DNA from: Sanderia malayensis
Lineage: Eukaryota; Cnidaria; Scyphozoa; Semaeostomeae; Pelagiidae
DNA: 64,000 nt
Assembly (NCBI GenBank): GCA_013076295.1
Contig: RQOL01000392.1
Location: 248,001-312,000 of the forward strand
Direction of reading: 5' to 3'
In this document: in pieces, positions 10,212 through 22,221 of the stretch
How the letters are laid out: each line of letters opens with the position of its first letter
How positions within the stretch are numbered: position 1 is the first letter of the stretch
Made by a program: the position numbers and the translations under genes
The notes under the pieces: generated by a model
Seen by the model: only the letters and a program-made list of their open reading frames with translations
Database searches by the model: none
Told to the model about the DNA's origin: nothing

Positions 10212-11172
10212 TTATCTTCTACACTCTTCACATTCGTAAAATCTGCCACCATTAAAAAAATCGATTGATATCATAGCACAACCACGATGATAGAATCTAT
10301 GACAAGCGTAACACTCTGCCAATTTCTGCAAGGGGTTGCTATCATCTTCTTTGAAGTCTGGAAGGCGACAAATGCGGCACTTGATTTCAAAAACGAAAAC
10401 TTCCTTTGTGCATTTTTGGTGTACCATGTTTTTGTCTGTTGGAAAAGGGACAATCTTTTTGTTTTGTATGCATGAAAAAAGATGCTGTCTCAGTTGGCTC
10501 TCATCATAGTTCACACTTGCAGCGTTAAGTCCAAAAAGAATGGAAGTTGCATTAGCAATTACAAGTAAACCACAGTTGGTCCCGTTCGTTTGTTGCTGGA
10601 CGGGAACAACTTCGATGTATACTTCTGGGCCTGTGTGGTGGACAATAGAGCATACCTGCTTTGTGACATGTGAAAGAAAGCACCCATGGTACAGACTGTT
10701 GTAAAGCTTAATATGGCCTTTTTTGCACCCAATGGGTGATATGCATACCCAATGCAGAGCTCCGGTGTGAAGGATTTGCAAAAAAATCACCTCTCTGGAT
10801 GGAGAACTGCAGATATGGCCCAAGTGTTGTATCCTCTAAGCCTTGAGCATCTGGGAACTGCACATGTAACAAATTTTGTGATATGTTAATTAAATTGTCA
10901 GTCAGCATTTGATTGTTTGTTATTGAGTCCATGTCATCATTTGTAGTTTTTCTGTTCTTTCGTTTTGAGTATTTTCCCATGCTTGATCCAGTAACAATGA
11001 CCTCCTCAGATTCTCTTGTATTTGGCGGTTCATTTCCTTCCAATTCTTTGCCCATTGGCAGTGATGGTCTTTCCACTTTGATCATATCCCCTTTTATTTT
11101 CTTTTTTTTCCTGAAAATTGTTGGAGAATTTCCTTTGCGACGAGTCGTTTTTTTGCTGCAGAAATTCCACAT
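10212..11172 (-). pseudogene. Ulp1-like (C48) cysteine protease plus PHD-type zinc finger
   Basis: The upstream frame (11172 to about 10780) is lysine-rich with possible nuclear localisation signals, then LTDNLINISQNLL and FPDAQGLED, the usual lead-in of transposon Ulp1 domains. A one-base shift near 10800 moves to the frame with ILHTGALHWVCIS (catalytic His, residues about 17-23), IKLYNSLY (Asn where Asp is usual) and QQQTNGTNCGLLVIA (catalytic Cys). The C-terminus has CRIC, CYACHRFYHRGC and CEECRR, a C4HC3 PHD-like pattern. Ulp1 domains cleave SUMO-like conjugates and are often captured by MULEs. It follows the SWIM exon on the same strand and may have been the C-terminus of one polyprotein. 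The Asp-to-Asn change and the frameshift suggest loss of function. Confidence 0.75.
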
Positions 11173-14100
11173 CTTTTGTCTTCAGTAGATCTCTTACGTT
11201 TGTAGGGAAGCGAAAATATTTTCCTTTAACGGTACGTTGTTGCCTCCATCTTGCGTTTCCAGCTTATTTTGCTGTTTTTTCGCAGGGGCAAACCTTCGCA
11301 AGACCGGGGAAGGACTTCTTCTACTTTATCGCATGCTTTTTAGAGATATCCCTTGAGAAAATTTAACTGATCAAAGTTGTCCATGTCTTATGTGGCTGAT
11401 ATCAGTCTTCTTGCAAGCACTCGGCATGTCTCCGCAACGGCATAGCAGTTGAAAGTAGACAGTTTCTTTATTTCCATTTTTTTTCGTGTTTTCCATTTCT
11501 TCTTCAGCTTTTTCTTTTTCGTTTTTTTTGTCGTTGGAAAATTCATGACAGTTATTTGCTTGCTCCTCAATTTCCGTCACTTGTGTGTTGTCTTGTGCTG
11601 CCGATGCGTGATCATTGAAGACAAGAAGCACATCATTATCCAGGGTGAAGAAAGGATTTTCGGTGTATGATGATGGTAGTTGAGACCATGTTAGAGCAGA
11701 ATATTTTTCAAAAAGGTAAAAAAAGTGCTTACACGGCAGGCGGGTGCGGGAAAAGTCTGGACATGTACAATGCGGCCTGCTTCCAACACTGTTGAATTGC
11801 AACTCAAATTGAATCCTATCATTTGTAGACGATTGAAGTTGGAAAGTTTTTTTATCCATGTCAGCAGATAGCACTAGATTCTTTCGCATATCTGATGCAT
11901 TGTCCATCCTATTCATGCAGTGATTTACAAATGACCTTGGACGATTGTGCAAATATTTGGGATCTTGCCGCTATATCGCCTGAACAAAGAGCTGTACCTG
12001 GTATTCAACTCTACGTAGCTGCAAAGAAAAACAAATGATGTCCATTCCGATTGAATATCACAAAACAGAGAAATTTAATTGTAGATAGTCATATTTAAAT
12101 GCTTTACGTTATACTGTCTAACATCATATCTTATTGTGACATTTTACATGGACTTACAAAACAATCCTACCTCTTGTAACTGCTCGGCAAGAAGTCATTT
12201 ACAAGAACGGCCAACATTCCGCTCAATGTTTTATTGCAGTTGCGCTTTAGGTGGTCATATTTAAATGCCTCGTTTTGCCGTTCAACTCCGTTGTTGGTGT
12301 TCACACCGATGAGAAACAGGTCCTTTCTGAAACACCAGGCCCATCGCTAGCAAAATAATATAATATATGAAACAAAGCTGTTTCATTAGATAGTGATAAA
12401 TTGAAATGGTAGGTGGCCAAAAGCGACATATTACAAAAAAGTATCAATTAAAAAACGCTGACCTCTTTAACTGGCAGCCAGTATTTGGTAAACCACTCTC
12501 TAAGTTTTTCGCTTATTTTTTGGCTCCACAACGCAGACAGCTGGAAAACTTTGAGGCATTCCGTAAACGCTTTAGGATCAGATGCGGTAGCTATCTTCCG
12601 AAGCTGTGTCAACACACTTTCTTTGATACATGCTACTCCATTTGCTGCTGTATTGCACCACCTCAGCCATGCTTGCTCTCGGTGAAAATCGCATATTAAG
12701 ACCCTGCAATCTGAAAGATCGTTGCTTTTGATTTATATAGTTTTGAAATACTACAAATTTTTACTACGAAATACGAAAATACTTTGAAATACGAAAATTT
12801 TTACATGTGTCCCCCATTTACACAGAAACACTTTTTTTACAATCGACCCAAAATTATGTATTTACCTGTAAACACAGATTCTACAGCCATGATTTCTTCT
12901 TTGCAGTAATCTGTCATGAAGCATTTTGGTTTCCATTCAGGATTCCAAATCTTAAACAAATTCATTGCTTCAATGATCCAGTTTGTCTTTTCGTCTTGTA
13001 TGATCAAAGAGCCCACAACGATGTAGCTGACATTGGTTTTCACGGCCAAAAAGAAAAGAGGCAGCGAGTACTTTGTAGTACGATATGTTGCGTCAAGTAA
13101 GCACAAGTCATTGCCATATCTTTGAAGAAGCCTCTTTTGCCAGCCAGATTGATAAGCAAACAGGAACTTTTTGATTGTGTTGCTTGTAATTGGTCTTATG
13201 TCATCCTCTGATTCTGAGTTTTCATCATCTCCTCGATCAATGTCGTGGTCTTTTTCGTCGACGGATTGGCACTGAAATGAGGATGTTTTGCTTCCACTAC
13301 TTTTGTTGTCCAGCTCATACAACCGTAAATGGTAAGACGCTGAAGGATCCTGCAGTTGCCATTGTTTGACTTGTGCTTCGACATTTTCCTGATCAAGCTT
13401 TGAAAAACGTAATTTAACGGAAACCTTGTACATATTATTGTGAACGTCCACTTTTTGCGGGTAGTACTGACGATTCAGGGTGCTAGGAAGCGGTCGATCT
13501 TTGAAAAGAACATTTTCCGTATATGACTTGAGATGTCTTCTCATTTCGTTCACATTTCTAACACCCTCCTCAACCAAGCGATATATCTCAGTGATAATGC
13601 GAGCATCTACTTTTTGGTGGAAGGCGTTTCCCTGCAATAAAACCAATTTCATTGAATAGACCTTTCCGGATTGAATTTATGAAACTCGAAAACTAGTGAT
13701 TTTTTCAGCGTGTTTTAAATAATTATGCTCTCTGTGAGAGTGCAGGCTTAAGCGCTATCTTCGGAACTTTTCCTTTTCCATTCTGGGAACATTCCAAACG
13801 ATAAAGATGTTTAATTGGATTAACAATCAATTAGTAATTGGAAAACAAATAGATTTTTATAGTTTCTAAGTAATGTTTTTCATTAGAGTGAAAGACTTGA
13901 TAATTCTAAAACATCTCTGGAAACTCAGTGAAACCAAACACCTTTAATAATAATAACACCTTTAATTACTTTGCACTGTAATTGCAAAAATCATAATTAC
14001 GTGGTTGGTGGGATGATTGTGTTCGTCATTGGATGGAAATAGGACCCATATCTTCCTTTCAAAATTCATTTCCGAGTCATGGGAAGCATCTGCAATCATA

Positions 14101-14694
14101 TTTCTGAGTTTTTTTGAGGCAGTATTTCGTCTCTTCACAGAATCTTGAGTGATCTTTTAGTAATAAAAGATGGTATAAATACATGGATACGTCATTTTAC
14201 AGCAATAATGATGAAAATAATAATTTGTGTGTCATGATTACAATGCACACATTTTGTAATTGTGTAATGGTTACAATGCGCAGGTGTAAAAGGTTGTTAC
14301 CTTAAAATCAGGAAACTTTACAATCTCTCGCATCAAAATTTGTGCTTTACAGCCAAATTTTATTGAGTCTTGCACTATATTCCTTGGCTTCACTTGAATG
14401 TGATCTGTTGCCTGGCAGTCAATTTGAAATAAATAACTAAATGAAAATGAAGATCAAATATATACTGAATAAGAAGTTAGATAATTAATTTAATGAAAGA
14501 AATAACAGATCACTCAAAAAAGCAAAGGCAAAAAGTGAAGACCTTTTTTGACTGCATTTTTTTCTTCTGTGCAGTTTTTCGGTCAGCACCATGTTGACAG
14601 TCAAGTTCCTTCCTCGATAACACCAGGTACGGAATACCATCATATATAATATGTTTGTCTTTCCACAAAACATCATGTTTTCCACCTTTAACAG

Positions 14695-15310
14695 CTAAAA
14701 TTTAATTGGAAATTGAAATCACTGAGTGTTTCATGAATTAACTTTTGTAAACTTAGACTTTATCAAATATTATTTGTGGAATAAATTTTTGTGGAAAGAC
14801 TCAAAATTTAGAAACATTCTGCCTTTTGTGATGAATTAGTTTTGGAGTTATGCAACTCCATCAAATTTTCCTTTTAAAGTCCCCTTGACAGGGAATTGTC
14901 AATCTAAAAATGTGTATTTTCACAAGTATACATGCATTGCTAGATATACTGTGATACTATGCATGTACATGTAGTAATTTTTGATGATTTTTACAATTCA
15001 CAGTTAATAACATTTTTAACTGGCATTGAAATGAATCTAGCAGCTAGTGAAACATAACATGGTAGGAAAGCCAGCTTTTAAAACCAAGCCTGGTTTTTAT
15101 TCTTGACCTGTCTACACTTTTATATTTACATAGATTATCTGGTATAGCAGCTTTCCATTTAGCATAAATTATATACTGTAAAAATAAATGTAAAATGTAA
15201 TTTTTGTTTAACAAAGCCTTATTGTTTTAATATTTAAATAGAAAGAAATTGGGTAATAATTGCGACATTGCTAAGAAAGTTTCAGTACGCGGGTGGGGTC
15301 GTTCTGAACT
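14695..15310. other. Outer-MULE sequence between exon 2 and the inner MULE; no gene seen
   Basis: AT-rich intronic-type sequence with no coding frame that I can support. Near its right edge the minus strand reads on from the broken first exon before reaching a stop at about 15271. Confidence 0.5.
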
Positions 15311-15320
15311 TTCTTACAAA

Positions 15321-15525
15321 CGTCGTTACTAAAAAGCGGAACAACCCAGAACAAGCCAGAACAAGCCAGCACAAGCCATAACAAGCCAGAACAACCCAGA
15401 ACAAGCCAAGAACAAGCCAAGAACAAGCGGAACAACCCAAGAACAAGCCAGGAACAGGTTGAACAACCCGAGAACAAACCAGAACAAGGAGACAGTTTAG
15501 ATTCTTATGTTATTCAGAGAGATTA
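15321..15525 (+). repeat. Left TIR of the inner MULE (minisatellite-bearing)
   Basis: 205 bp made mostly of AACAAGCC / AACAACCC minisatellite units, bounded by ACTAAAAAGCGG outside and GAGACAGTTTAGATTCTTAT inside. It is the inverted copy of 21538-21722. Confidence 0.9.
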
Positions 15526-16071
15526 AACTAATTTTATCGCTGAATTTGATCCATTCTCGGTTGCTAAACAGTTTGTTTTCTCTCTGGTGAAAGAATATGA
15601 CCACTCCCAAGAGAGCGATTTCTTTGGGACAGGAATTCCATATGATAAACCTCTACGGGGGAATTTCTAGACAGGAATTTAGTTTTATTTTTCTGTTCAC
15701 AAAGAACTCATTACCTACATTGTCCTAGGTGCCATTTGCCTTCTTTGAAGCTCCCTCTTAGCGTATTCATTTTGTTGTTTAAAAATATGTTTTACAATAG
15801 TATTTTAAGGTTTAAGTTTCTTAATATTTTTCATCCCCAGTACTGAATTTTTCTTAAAATAAAATGTAGCAATTCCACTGCTGGACTGCTCCAGTATGAT
15901 TTTCTTATAAAAACCTTTCTTATACAAAAAGAGTGTACGCAACTTGACAAAGAATATAATTTTTAAAACCAGTTAAAGAACAGAACACTTTAAAACATAA
16001 CAGGTAGACATTACCATGTGACTATGAAGTTTTTGAGCAACAAAAAATTAGCTTTGAATGAGTCAGAATAG
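15526..16071. other. Inner MULE 3' flank; no gene seen
   Basis: AT-rich sequence between the left TIR and the end of the inner transposase. I see no supported gene or repeat in it. Confidence 0.5.
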
Positions 16072-18809
16072 TCATTTTTCAATTATACATCCTTTACTGC
16101 TGAACTTCTCTGCCGCATCAGGAGGAAGGTGCGCCAGAGTCGACTTGGGAACAGTTACCATGGAAAATTCAAAGCCCTGTTGGTATTCGATAAGACAGGA
16201 TCGCAAATAATGAAGGTAGATATTGCCACAACTTGAATTCTGTTTTCCGTTGGGAGCAGTCCACTCTCTGACCCCTTCCGTTCTGACAACTACCCAGTCG
16301 GCTGCAGTAAACATTCTCTTGCAACTTTGGCATCTTTTTACTGAGCTCGGGCAGTTTTTTGAGTCCAACCGATGTACTAAAAGAAATTGCTTTTCCAAAC
16401 GGCGATTGGGGTTCAAAGGATCAACTCTTCCACCATTGGCACTGCTGTTGCGTGGAGCAACGCTCCATGCTTGCTGGCTGACATCCGTTTTTGAGGCATT
16501 TTTGGTCAATTTGATAGGAGTCACCTTTTGACTCCTATCTTCAGGAAAATCTGTGGTCCGCTCCAAAAAAACTTGTGGCTCTTCTTTCTCTACCCTTCTC
16601 TGTGTTCGGGGCGCCTTTTTCAAACCAGCAGAAGCAGGCTTCTTGTAATGCTGGCTTTGTGATGGAACATAATTGTAAAATTGATCAGTATGTTGCTGTC
16701 TTCGTTGTGGGCTCCACTGGTTCCACTTTGATGGCTCAACAAAAAACTTTTCATAGCCATCTGCAAGTCGGTATCTTCCCATGCCTCGTAAAGCTCGTAC
16801 GCTGAATAGAATTCCTCCACCCATTGACTGAGGAACTTGTTGACCTCTAATACGTTTGATGAGTGCTCTCCTTCATCTGTCAGAAACTTCTTTTGCAGTC
16901 TATGACCACTTTCCAGACCATTGGTATAAAATCTCCCTTTGATATTCAATTGACTACGTGCACTAACCACCAAATTCTCCTTGAATACCTTTGATCGTCT
17001 GGCAACGAACCATGCATGGAAGTTGGGAAGTAGGCCATCCCATACCACTTTCAGGCTTGCAAGCTTTGCATCGAAATCGTCCGGATCTGAAGCATCTGCT
17101 AGACCAAGTTCTTCCACAATTCCGTGCTGGGTCCCATAAATGTCTGCCATAATTCGTCTGATCGTCCTCACATTAGCTCCCTTCTCTTTCAGGTGTCTCT
17201 CGTCCGCTTTTTGCAAATGCTCTGTGCAATAAAGTCTTTCTGCGCTCCTGAAAATATCAGTCAGACCATTACCAACGGCATTGCCAAGGTCGTGACCCAC
17301 TTTCTTTATCAGAAGGAGTTCAGGTTTTTCATTGATCATTTCAGCTGCAAAGCGTCTAAAACGAAGTTAAAGTATGAATAAGTAAGGTGTGAGTACTATG
17401 CAAAAAATTTATTAACTAGGTATATATTTAGAGAGAAAACCTGAATTACAAAAAATGGAAAAAATATAAACTGGTGGTACCTGTATACCCCTTGGTTCTT
17501 TTTAAAGTGCCACATGTATGGTCCAGGAAAGATGGGATGCTCTCCATTTTCTTTCAGCAGAGCTTCGTAGTTGAATGAGCTGTCTGTCAACCATCACCCC
17601 TCAGACAATTCAAAAGTAGTATCTACCATGAAGACACTATTTCCATTGATACAGAAGCGGCCAACATCTTTCAACATCTGCTCTGTTGCGTTGTAATGTA
17701 ATGTAATGTTCAGGCACAAGCACCACACTTCGAATGTTAGACTTATCCATCCGCATTTGCTGAACAAGACCCTCGCATTCAGGGAGGCCAGCAGCAACAC
17801 ATTGTTTAGGCTCAGCTAGTCTTGCTTTCATGTTGTGCACGAATTTTGGGTTACTTGGCTCCTCCCCAGGCATCTAAAATGGGGAAAGACACACACATTT
17901 TCAGTTGAATACAGTTTATTCATTTTCAAGTGCACTTAAAAATAAAGGCAATGGTCAAGTGCATTACTGCTTTTATGACATGCCAGGCTTATGGTGTTTC
18001 TTGTTGAATTCAAAGACAAAAAAGAACATTCCTACCTTTGCTTCTTTGAATAAATTGCGGTATACTTTTGCACAGGGCAGGTCTTTCTGTAGCAATTCAA
18101 TTGCCTTCTTTTTTGCTGCTGGATTTTGTCGTATATATGTAGCTGAGTGGGGTCGCTTGGCATTACCGTGTCTTGAAACCAAAAACTTTTCACCTCCATT
18201 TTCAGTTCCATCTGTCCAGCGGTATGACATGAAATAGTATGGCATTGGCTCTTTCGAGTCAGCTCGTCTTGCTATTGCAAACATTTGCACAAAGCTCTTG
18301 TTGTGTTTGTTTTGTCTATAATTTCTTGTTAGATGGTATACCTGAGAGGCAGGCACAAACTTCTTCTCATATTTTGAACCAATTCTTTCATTGATATAAA
18401 ATTCACCGTTTTCTTGCCTTGCCGTGATGCACTTCCATCCATTGTTTGCAGAAACATAATAAAAACGTTTGGGATTTCCACTGTTAATGTAGGCACCATT
18501 ATCATCAGCCCTGGCCCGCTCCATTGGGACAACTTCATGGTTAAAAGTACACACAAAGTTTGTACGGATACCTGAAGGTCCCTGTTTTCTTTCAAAATCT
18601 GACGGATTGCACAGGAGTACATTCAAAATAGCATCAGCAGCATCCACATTTTTATCATCTGTCGCATTGTTCTCATTACTCTGCAAGTGCACGCTTGGTT
18701 CCGCAATTGGCTCCTCGGCTACCATCTTCTCGTTATCCTGCAAGGGCAGATTTGGTTCTTCAAAGGAAGCTTCATCCAAAAAATTGTCACCCGAGTCATC
18801 CTCATCCTG

Positions 18810-19155
18810 CTGATATAAAAACATTGCATAACATACTTTTTCGTCGAATTTATGACGATATTTGCCTTTACATTATGCGCATGTGTGGCTTTTTTCGAGC
18901 AACTTTTTTGTGCAGTATATACTTAATCTCGCGCAAAAAATATTACAGTGCTAACTTAAATACACCTAAGGTATAAACGGAGACAATCATTTTTGGCAAT
19001 GCATGAAAAAGTCTTGTTCAGTTTGAGAGCATCCAGGGCAATGCACGCTCTGGACGTTAGATCTGGAGGATAATTATGAATTTGAATAGAACACACCCTA
19101 TAGGAAATATTGTAGAGAAATTATGTAAAATTAGTTAAAAAGAAAAATTTCTCAC
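18810..19155. other. Intron 2 of the inner MULE transposase
   Basis: It runs from the GTGAGA donor after exon 2 to the tandem acceptor CAGCAG of exon 3 on the minus strand. No other gene or repeat is seen. Confidence 0.6.
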
Positions 19156-19513
19156 CGAGTAATCCATAAAGACATTAACTACAGTAGCAGGACAGTCTGA
19201 AAGATCCATCATTTCAGCAGCTTCTGCATATCGTGGCACATCGAAATTAAACACAATCATTCGTGGTGTCGCAAATTTTCTTTCTCTAGCTGCAGTTCTC
19301 ACCAAGTGCATGTCTTCAAACACATTGAAAACGTAAGTTTCTGATAAGTACATCAACCTCCTTTGCATATGATATGGCACTTCATCGAAATATTTTGACA
19401 GTGGCCCATAAGGTGGTCTTGTAAGCTGCAAAATAATATTTCTCCATCAATTCAAAATACTGTTTATGTTAGATTTAACTTTTAGGTATATTAGATTTAA
19501 ATTTTGTGCATGT

Positions 19514-20402
19514 CAGGGCCTTTTTTAAGGATTTTCAAGTGGGGGGCCAAAACTTGAAGGGGACCTATATTTTCAGAAAAGCGGTCGGGTCAGGGGGAGC
19601 ACATTAAAAAAAGTTTGGGGGTGTGACATACTTGGGAACGACTTTTGCATGAACATTTCTTTGAAAACCTTCAAATAATTTTGACTACCTGAGGCGGCAC
19701 CATGGTTGCCGCCGAAGGGGAAATTTTTCAAATTTAGTGCCTCAGATATCGCTGAAAAATGTATTTTTTTTATAATCAAATTTTCTCCAAAGATTATCTT
19801 TCCCAGTCGGTCCACATTTTTTCCAAGAGCTACAACACAAATCTACTATTAGTGGCCAATACCACTTTAAATTAGGCAGCCAGTTGAACTTAAATGCACC
19901 TATTGTTTGAGATTCGTGAAGCTGGACTCTTTAAAAACAATTTTTAGGGCAGGATTGATTTTAATATTAATTTAGGACCAACTTTTTGGACCGACTCAGA
20001 AATCATTCGGAGTATCTTCCCCCCCCCCCCCTACACCCCCTATTGTGCGCCCCTAGTATTTCTACATTCGGTTATAACGGACAGAACGGATCACAGTTTT
20101 TCAACATTGAAGAAAGGACAGCAAAAAACTCGTTTGTGTATTATTGATATAATCAACAAGTCAAACTACACTTGTAAATAATATCAATAGGACTGGAAGC
20201 AAGCTAGATACTTTGTGGAAGATACCATTGAAAACACAGTGGAGTTAGCTTTCACACACAACGAGTCATTTGAATCATCATGATTGCAAATTGAAATTAA
20301 GTTGAAAAGATTTAACTGGGGGGGCACTTTTGTTGACTGGGGGGGCACCACGAGGGCTGGGGGGCCAAGGCCCCCCCAGTCTGTGTGTTAAAAAAGGCCC
20401 TG
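19514..20402. mobile_element. hAT-like non-autonomous element (889 bp)
   Basis: Ends are CAGGGCCTTTTTTAA and TTAAAAAAGGCCCTG, flanked by the exact 8-bp duplication GTGCATGT (19506-19513 and 20403-20410). The CAGGG end and 8-bp duplication are typical of hAT. Subterminal G-rich and C-rich tracts (GTGGGGGGCC, CCAAGGCCCCCCC) are present. There is no transposase. It lies in intron 1 of the inner MULE transposase. Confidence 0.88.
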
Positions 20403-20623
20403 GTGCATGTCAAATCGAGATCTACTGAACAATAATTAATTAACAATCATGCAACCATACAACACTTACTTGGGTCTTCAAGTCCTTCAGTAAAATTTCC
20501 ATCTTGACTGCCAATCTTTTAAAACCAAGTCTTTGGCGTGCAGTTCAAAAGATAAAGCGCCCAAAAAGCTTTTTGAATAACAACATGCCACAAAAAGCTA
20601 CTGTCGCTATTATTATGCTATAG

Positions 20624-20949
20624 TTTTGAATCACAGTTACTGTTCGTCGAATAGCTAGTGATAACCAATAATAAGGCAAGAATTCGCGTGTCTTTGCTTC
20701 AAGAATCGAGAGCAAGAAAATATTCGTGTGCGTTGTGTGAAAACTATGATCTAACTGATTCATTAAACTTTGTACATAAAACTAACAATCAAAATAAAAT
20801 CAGGTGCGAATATCAGAAGAAAGAGAATGATAGGTGATGATGAGAAGTTATTTATCGACAGGATGGATTAGGGAGAAAAGACGTTAGTGTAAAGGTGTTA
20901 GAATTTTGATTACAATTGTCGTTGTCAATGATGATATTGAAGCGCTACA
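20624..20949 (-). repeat. Solo LTR of the gypsy-2 family
   Basis: 326 bp on the minus strand, starting TGTAGCGCTTCAATATC and matching the LTRs of the gypsy element at 43316-46358; its length equals that element's 5' LTR. A 4-bp duplication ATAG flanks it (20620-20623 and 20950-20953). It is the product of LTR-LTR recombination and lies 120 bp upstream of exon 1 of the inner transposase. Confidence 0.88.
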
Positions 20950-20953
20950 ATAG

Positions 20954-21537
20954 TATATAGTCAATTCATTACATTTTGTCATTCATTAACTTTCTTGAAT
21001 ATTTTCTTCTGTTAAAATAAGGAATCCCCAATTCGTCATTCGCAGCGTGCCTGCATTTTAGGTCATTCCCTAACCACATGAATCACAACAATACATGCCC
21101 GAACTTAATCATGTTTACATTTACTTAACCTATGTGTTTTTAGCATATTTCCACTACTCGCATAGCCTATCCTTTTCCGTATTATTCACAATTTACGTAA
21201 AACCAAATTATATTCCGTTTCCTTAAACCAATTATAAATATTCAATGTACGATAGTAGTTAGTAAGTTGAGGAATATAGTGATAGAAAAAGCTTGATCAC
21301 CGTTGTGTTCACTCGCAAGAGAAACTCTTCGACAACTCGTACTAGACTCACTTTGGAATTGTTCTCGTAAGCCTTAAGCTCAAGCCTTCGTAAGTCAGCT
21401 TCATCGAGAACAACCCTCGATTTATTAGTGAATACAGAATTTACAACATTTACTAAAATGCCGCTCCCTCCCCCGATTACAACAATCAGTCCGATACTCC
21501 AATTTTGGTCACATGATCCTACTGTTGGGACTTTTGT
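20954..21537. other. Inner MULE 5' flank; no gene seen
   Basis: AT-rich sequence between the solo LTR and the right TIR, upstream of the inner transposase. Its original promoter probably lay here before the LTR inserted. Confidence 0.4.
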
Positions 21538-21722
21538 TAATCTCTCTGAATAACATAAGAATCTAAACTGTCTCCTTGTTCTGGTTTGTTCTCGGGTTGT
21601 TCAACCTGTTCCTGGCTTGTTCTTGGGTTGTTCCGCTTGTTCTTGGCTTGTTCTTGGCTTGTTCTGGGTTGTTCTGGCTTGTTCTGGCTTGTTCTGGGTT
21701 GTTCCGCTTTTTAGTAACGACG
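21538..21722 (-). repeat. Right TIR of the inner MULE
   Basis: 185 bp, the inverted copy of 15321-15525. It is about 20 bp shorter because of fewer GGCTTGTTCT units. Confidence 0.9.
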
Positions 21723-22221
21723 TTCTTACAAAATAAAAAACGTGTACCTGTATCCCCAAAATTCTTCTCATGTCTGTACACTGCAAAAGTTGCAGTCTCT
21801 TTCTCTTGATACTGTTTTACAGCATTTGTGGCCAACCCAACGTTGTCAAAAAATTCAAAAACAGCTCCTTCTTCCATCACCCCTCTCACACATTAGCCAC
21901 AGATGGGCACAAAAGGCCTAACTTTAATATAGTCTGTAGTGTAGCTCTTAAAGTGATTAAAATTCCAGGAAAAATAAATAACTGATATTTATAGCAATAA
22001 TAAAATTCTAAAAACCAAACATGAATTGAGAAAAACTGCAGCTGTCAACATGCATTTTTTAGTTCCCGCCAATTGTCAAAAATATTCCCGCCAAATTTTG
22101 AATTTTTTATAGGTGAGGTCATAGCTCAGGCCGAATCCCCGAGAAAGAAATTGTCGGCCACGTGATGGCCGTCGGTTATCCGTCGGTAATCGACAGGAAA
22201 TTTTCGTATTCGCTTTTTTCA

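Larger units (their letters stand above)
16072..20502 (-). pseudogene. Inner MULE transposase, five exons
   Basis: Exon 1 is 20470-20502 (11 codons, donor GTAAGT). Exon 2 is 19156-19425 (acceptor TTTGCAG, donor GTGAGA). Exon 3 is 18036-18809, with tandem acceptors CAGCAG. Exon 4 is 17481-17873 and exon 5 is 16072-17355. Exon 4 ends with FMVDTTFELSEG, the first catalytic Asp region of MULEs. Exon 5 has LLIKKVGHDLGN, YCTEHLQKADERHL and NGLESGHRLQKKF, matching the D2-C/H and late helical region. The tail has CQSCKRMF, a possible zinc site. No SWIM finger is visible. Breaks: a slip at the (TAATG)3 run near 17700, an in-frame TGA at about 17591-17593 and a slip in a T-run near 16745. Total length about 900 codons. 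hAT sits in intron 1 and the solo LTR lies upstream of exon 1. Confidence 0.78.
15321..21722 (-). mobile_element. Inner MULE inserted into exon 1 of the outer MULE transposase
   Basis: Long inverted repeats begin CGTCGTTACTAAAAAGCGG at both ends, flanked by a 10-bp direct repeat TTCTTACAAA (15311-15320 and 21723-21732). The true duplication may be 9 bp with one ambiguous base. It carries its own five-exon transposase on the minus strand, unrelated in sequence to the SWIM transposase outside. An hAT-like element and a solo LTR later landed inside it. Element size is 6402 bp. Confidence 0.9.
11371..21877 (-). pseudogene. SWIM-type MULE transposase, eight exons, first exon split by another transposon
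   Basis: Exons, judged from AG/GT borders on the minus strand, are: 21733-21877 (MEEGAVFEF... EKNFG, a FAR1/FLYWCH-like N-terminus), 14543-14694 (YDGIPYLVLSRKELDCQHGA), 14301-about 14410, 14001-14153 (ends DEHNHPTNH), 12866-13631, 12463-12703, 12171-12346 and 11371-12018. The 12866-13631 exon has the MULE core LLDATYRTTKYSLPL (first catalytic Asp) and CFMTDY (second Asp). The next has CDFHREQAWLRW, then NTNNGVERQNEAFKYDHL. The last has the SWIM zinc finger CTCPDFSRTRLPCKH. It would cut and join the transposon ends. The last exon needs a one-base shift near 11955. The inner MULE separates exon 1 from the rest. Introns are mostly 100-350 bp. Confidence 0.85.

Noticed and set aside
15271..15477. 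Leu/Cys/Ser-rich membrane-like peptide
   Set aside because: It is the translated minisatellite of the inner MULE TIR, not a gene.
20019..20029. Poly-C tracts at 20019, 24242 and 58627 as functional G-quadruplex sites
   Set aside because: Single short homopolymer runs within degraded elements; no spaced G-tract pattern strong enough to claim.
21563..21889. Gln/Asn/Pro-rich minus-strand protein of 108 aa
   Set aside because: Only the first half is coding (exon 1 of the outer transposase). The Asn-Gln-Pro repeat half is the TIR minisatellite of the inner MULE read through.
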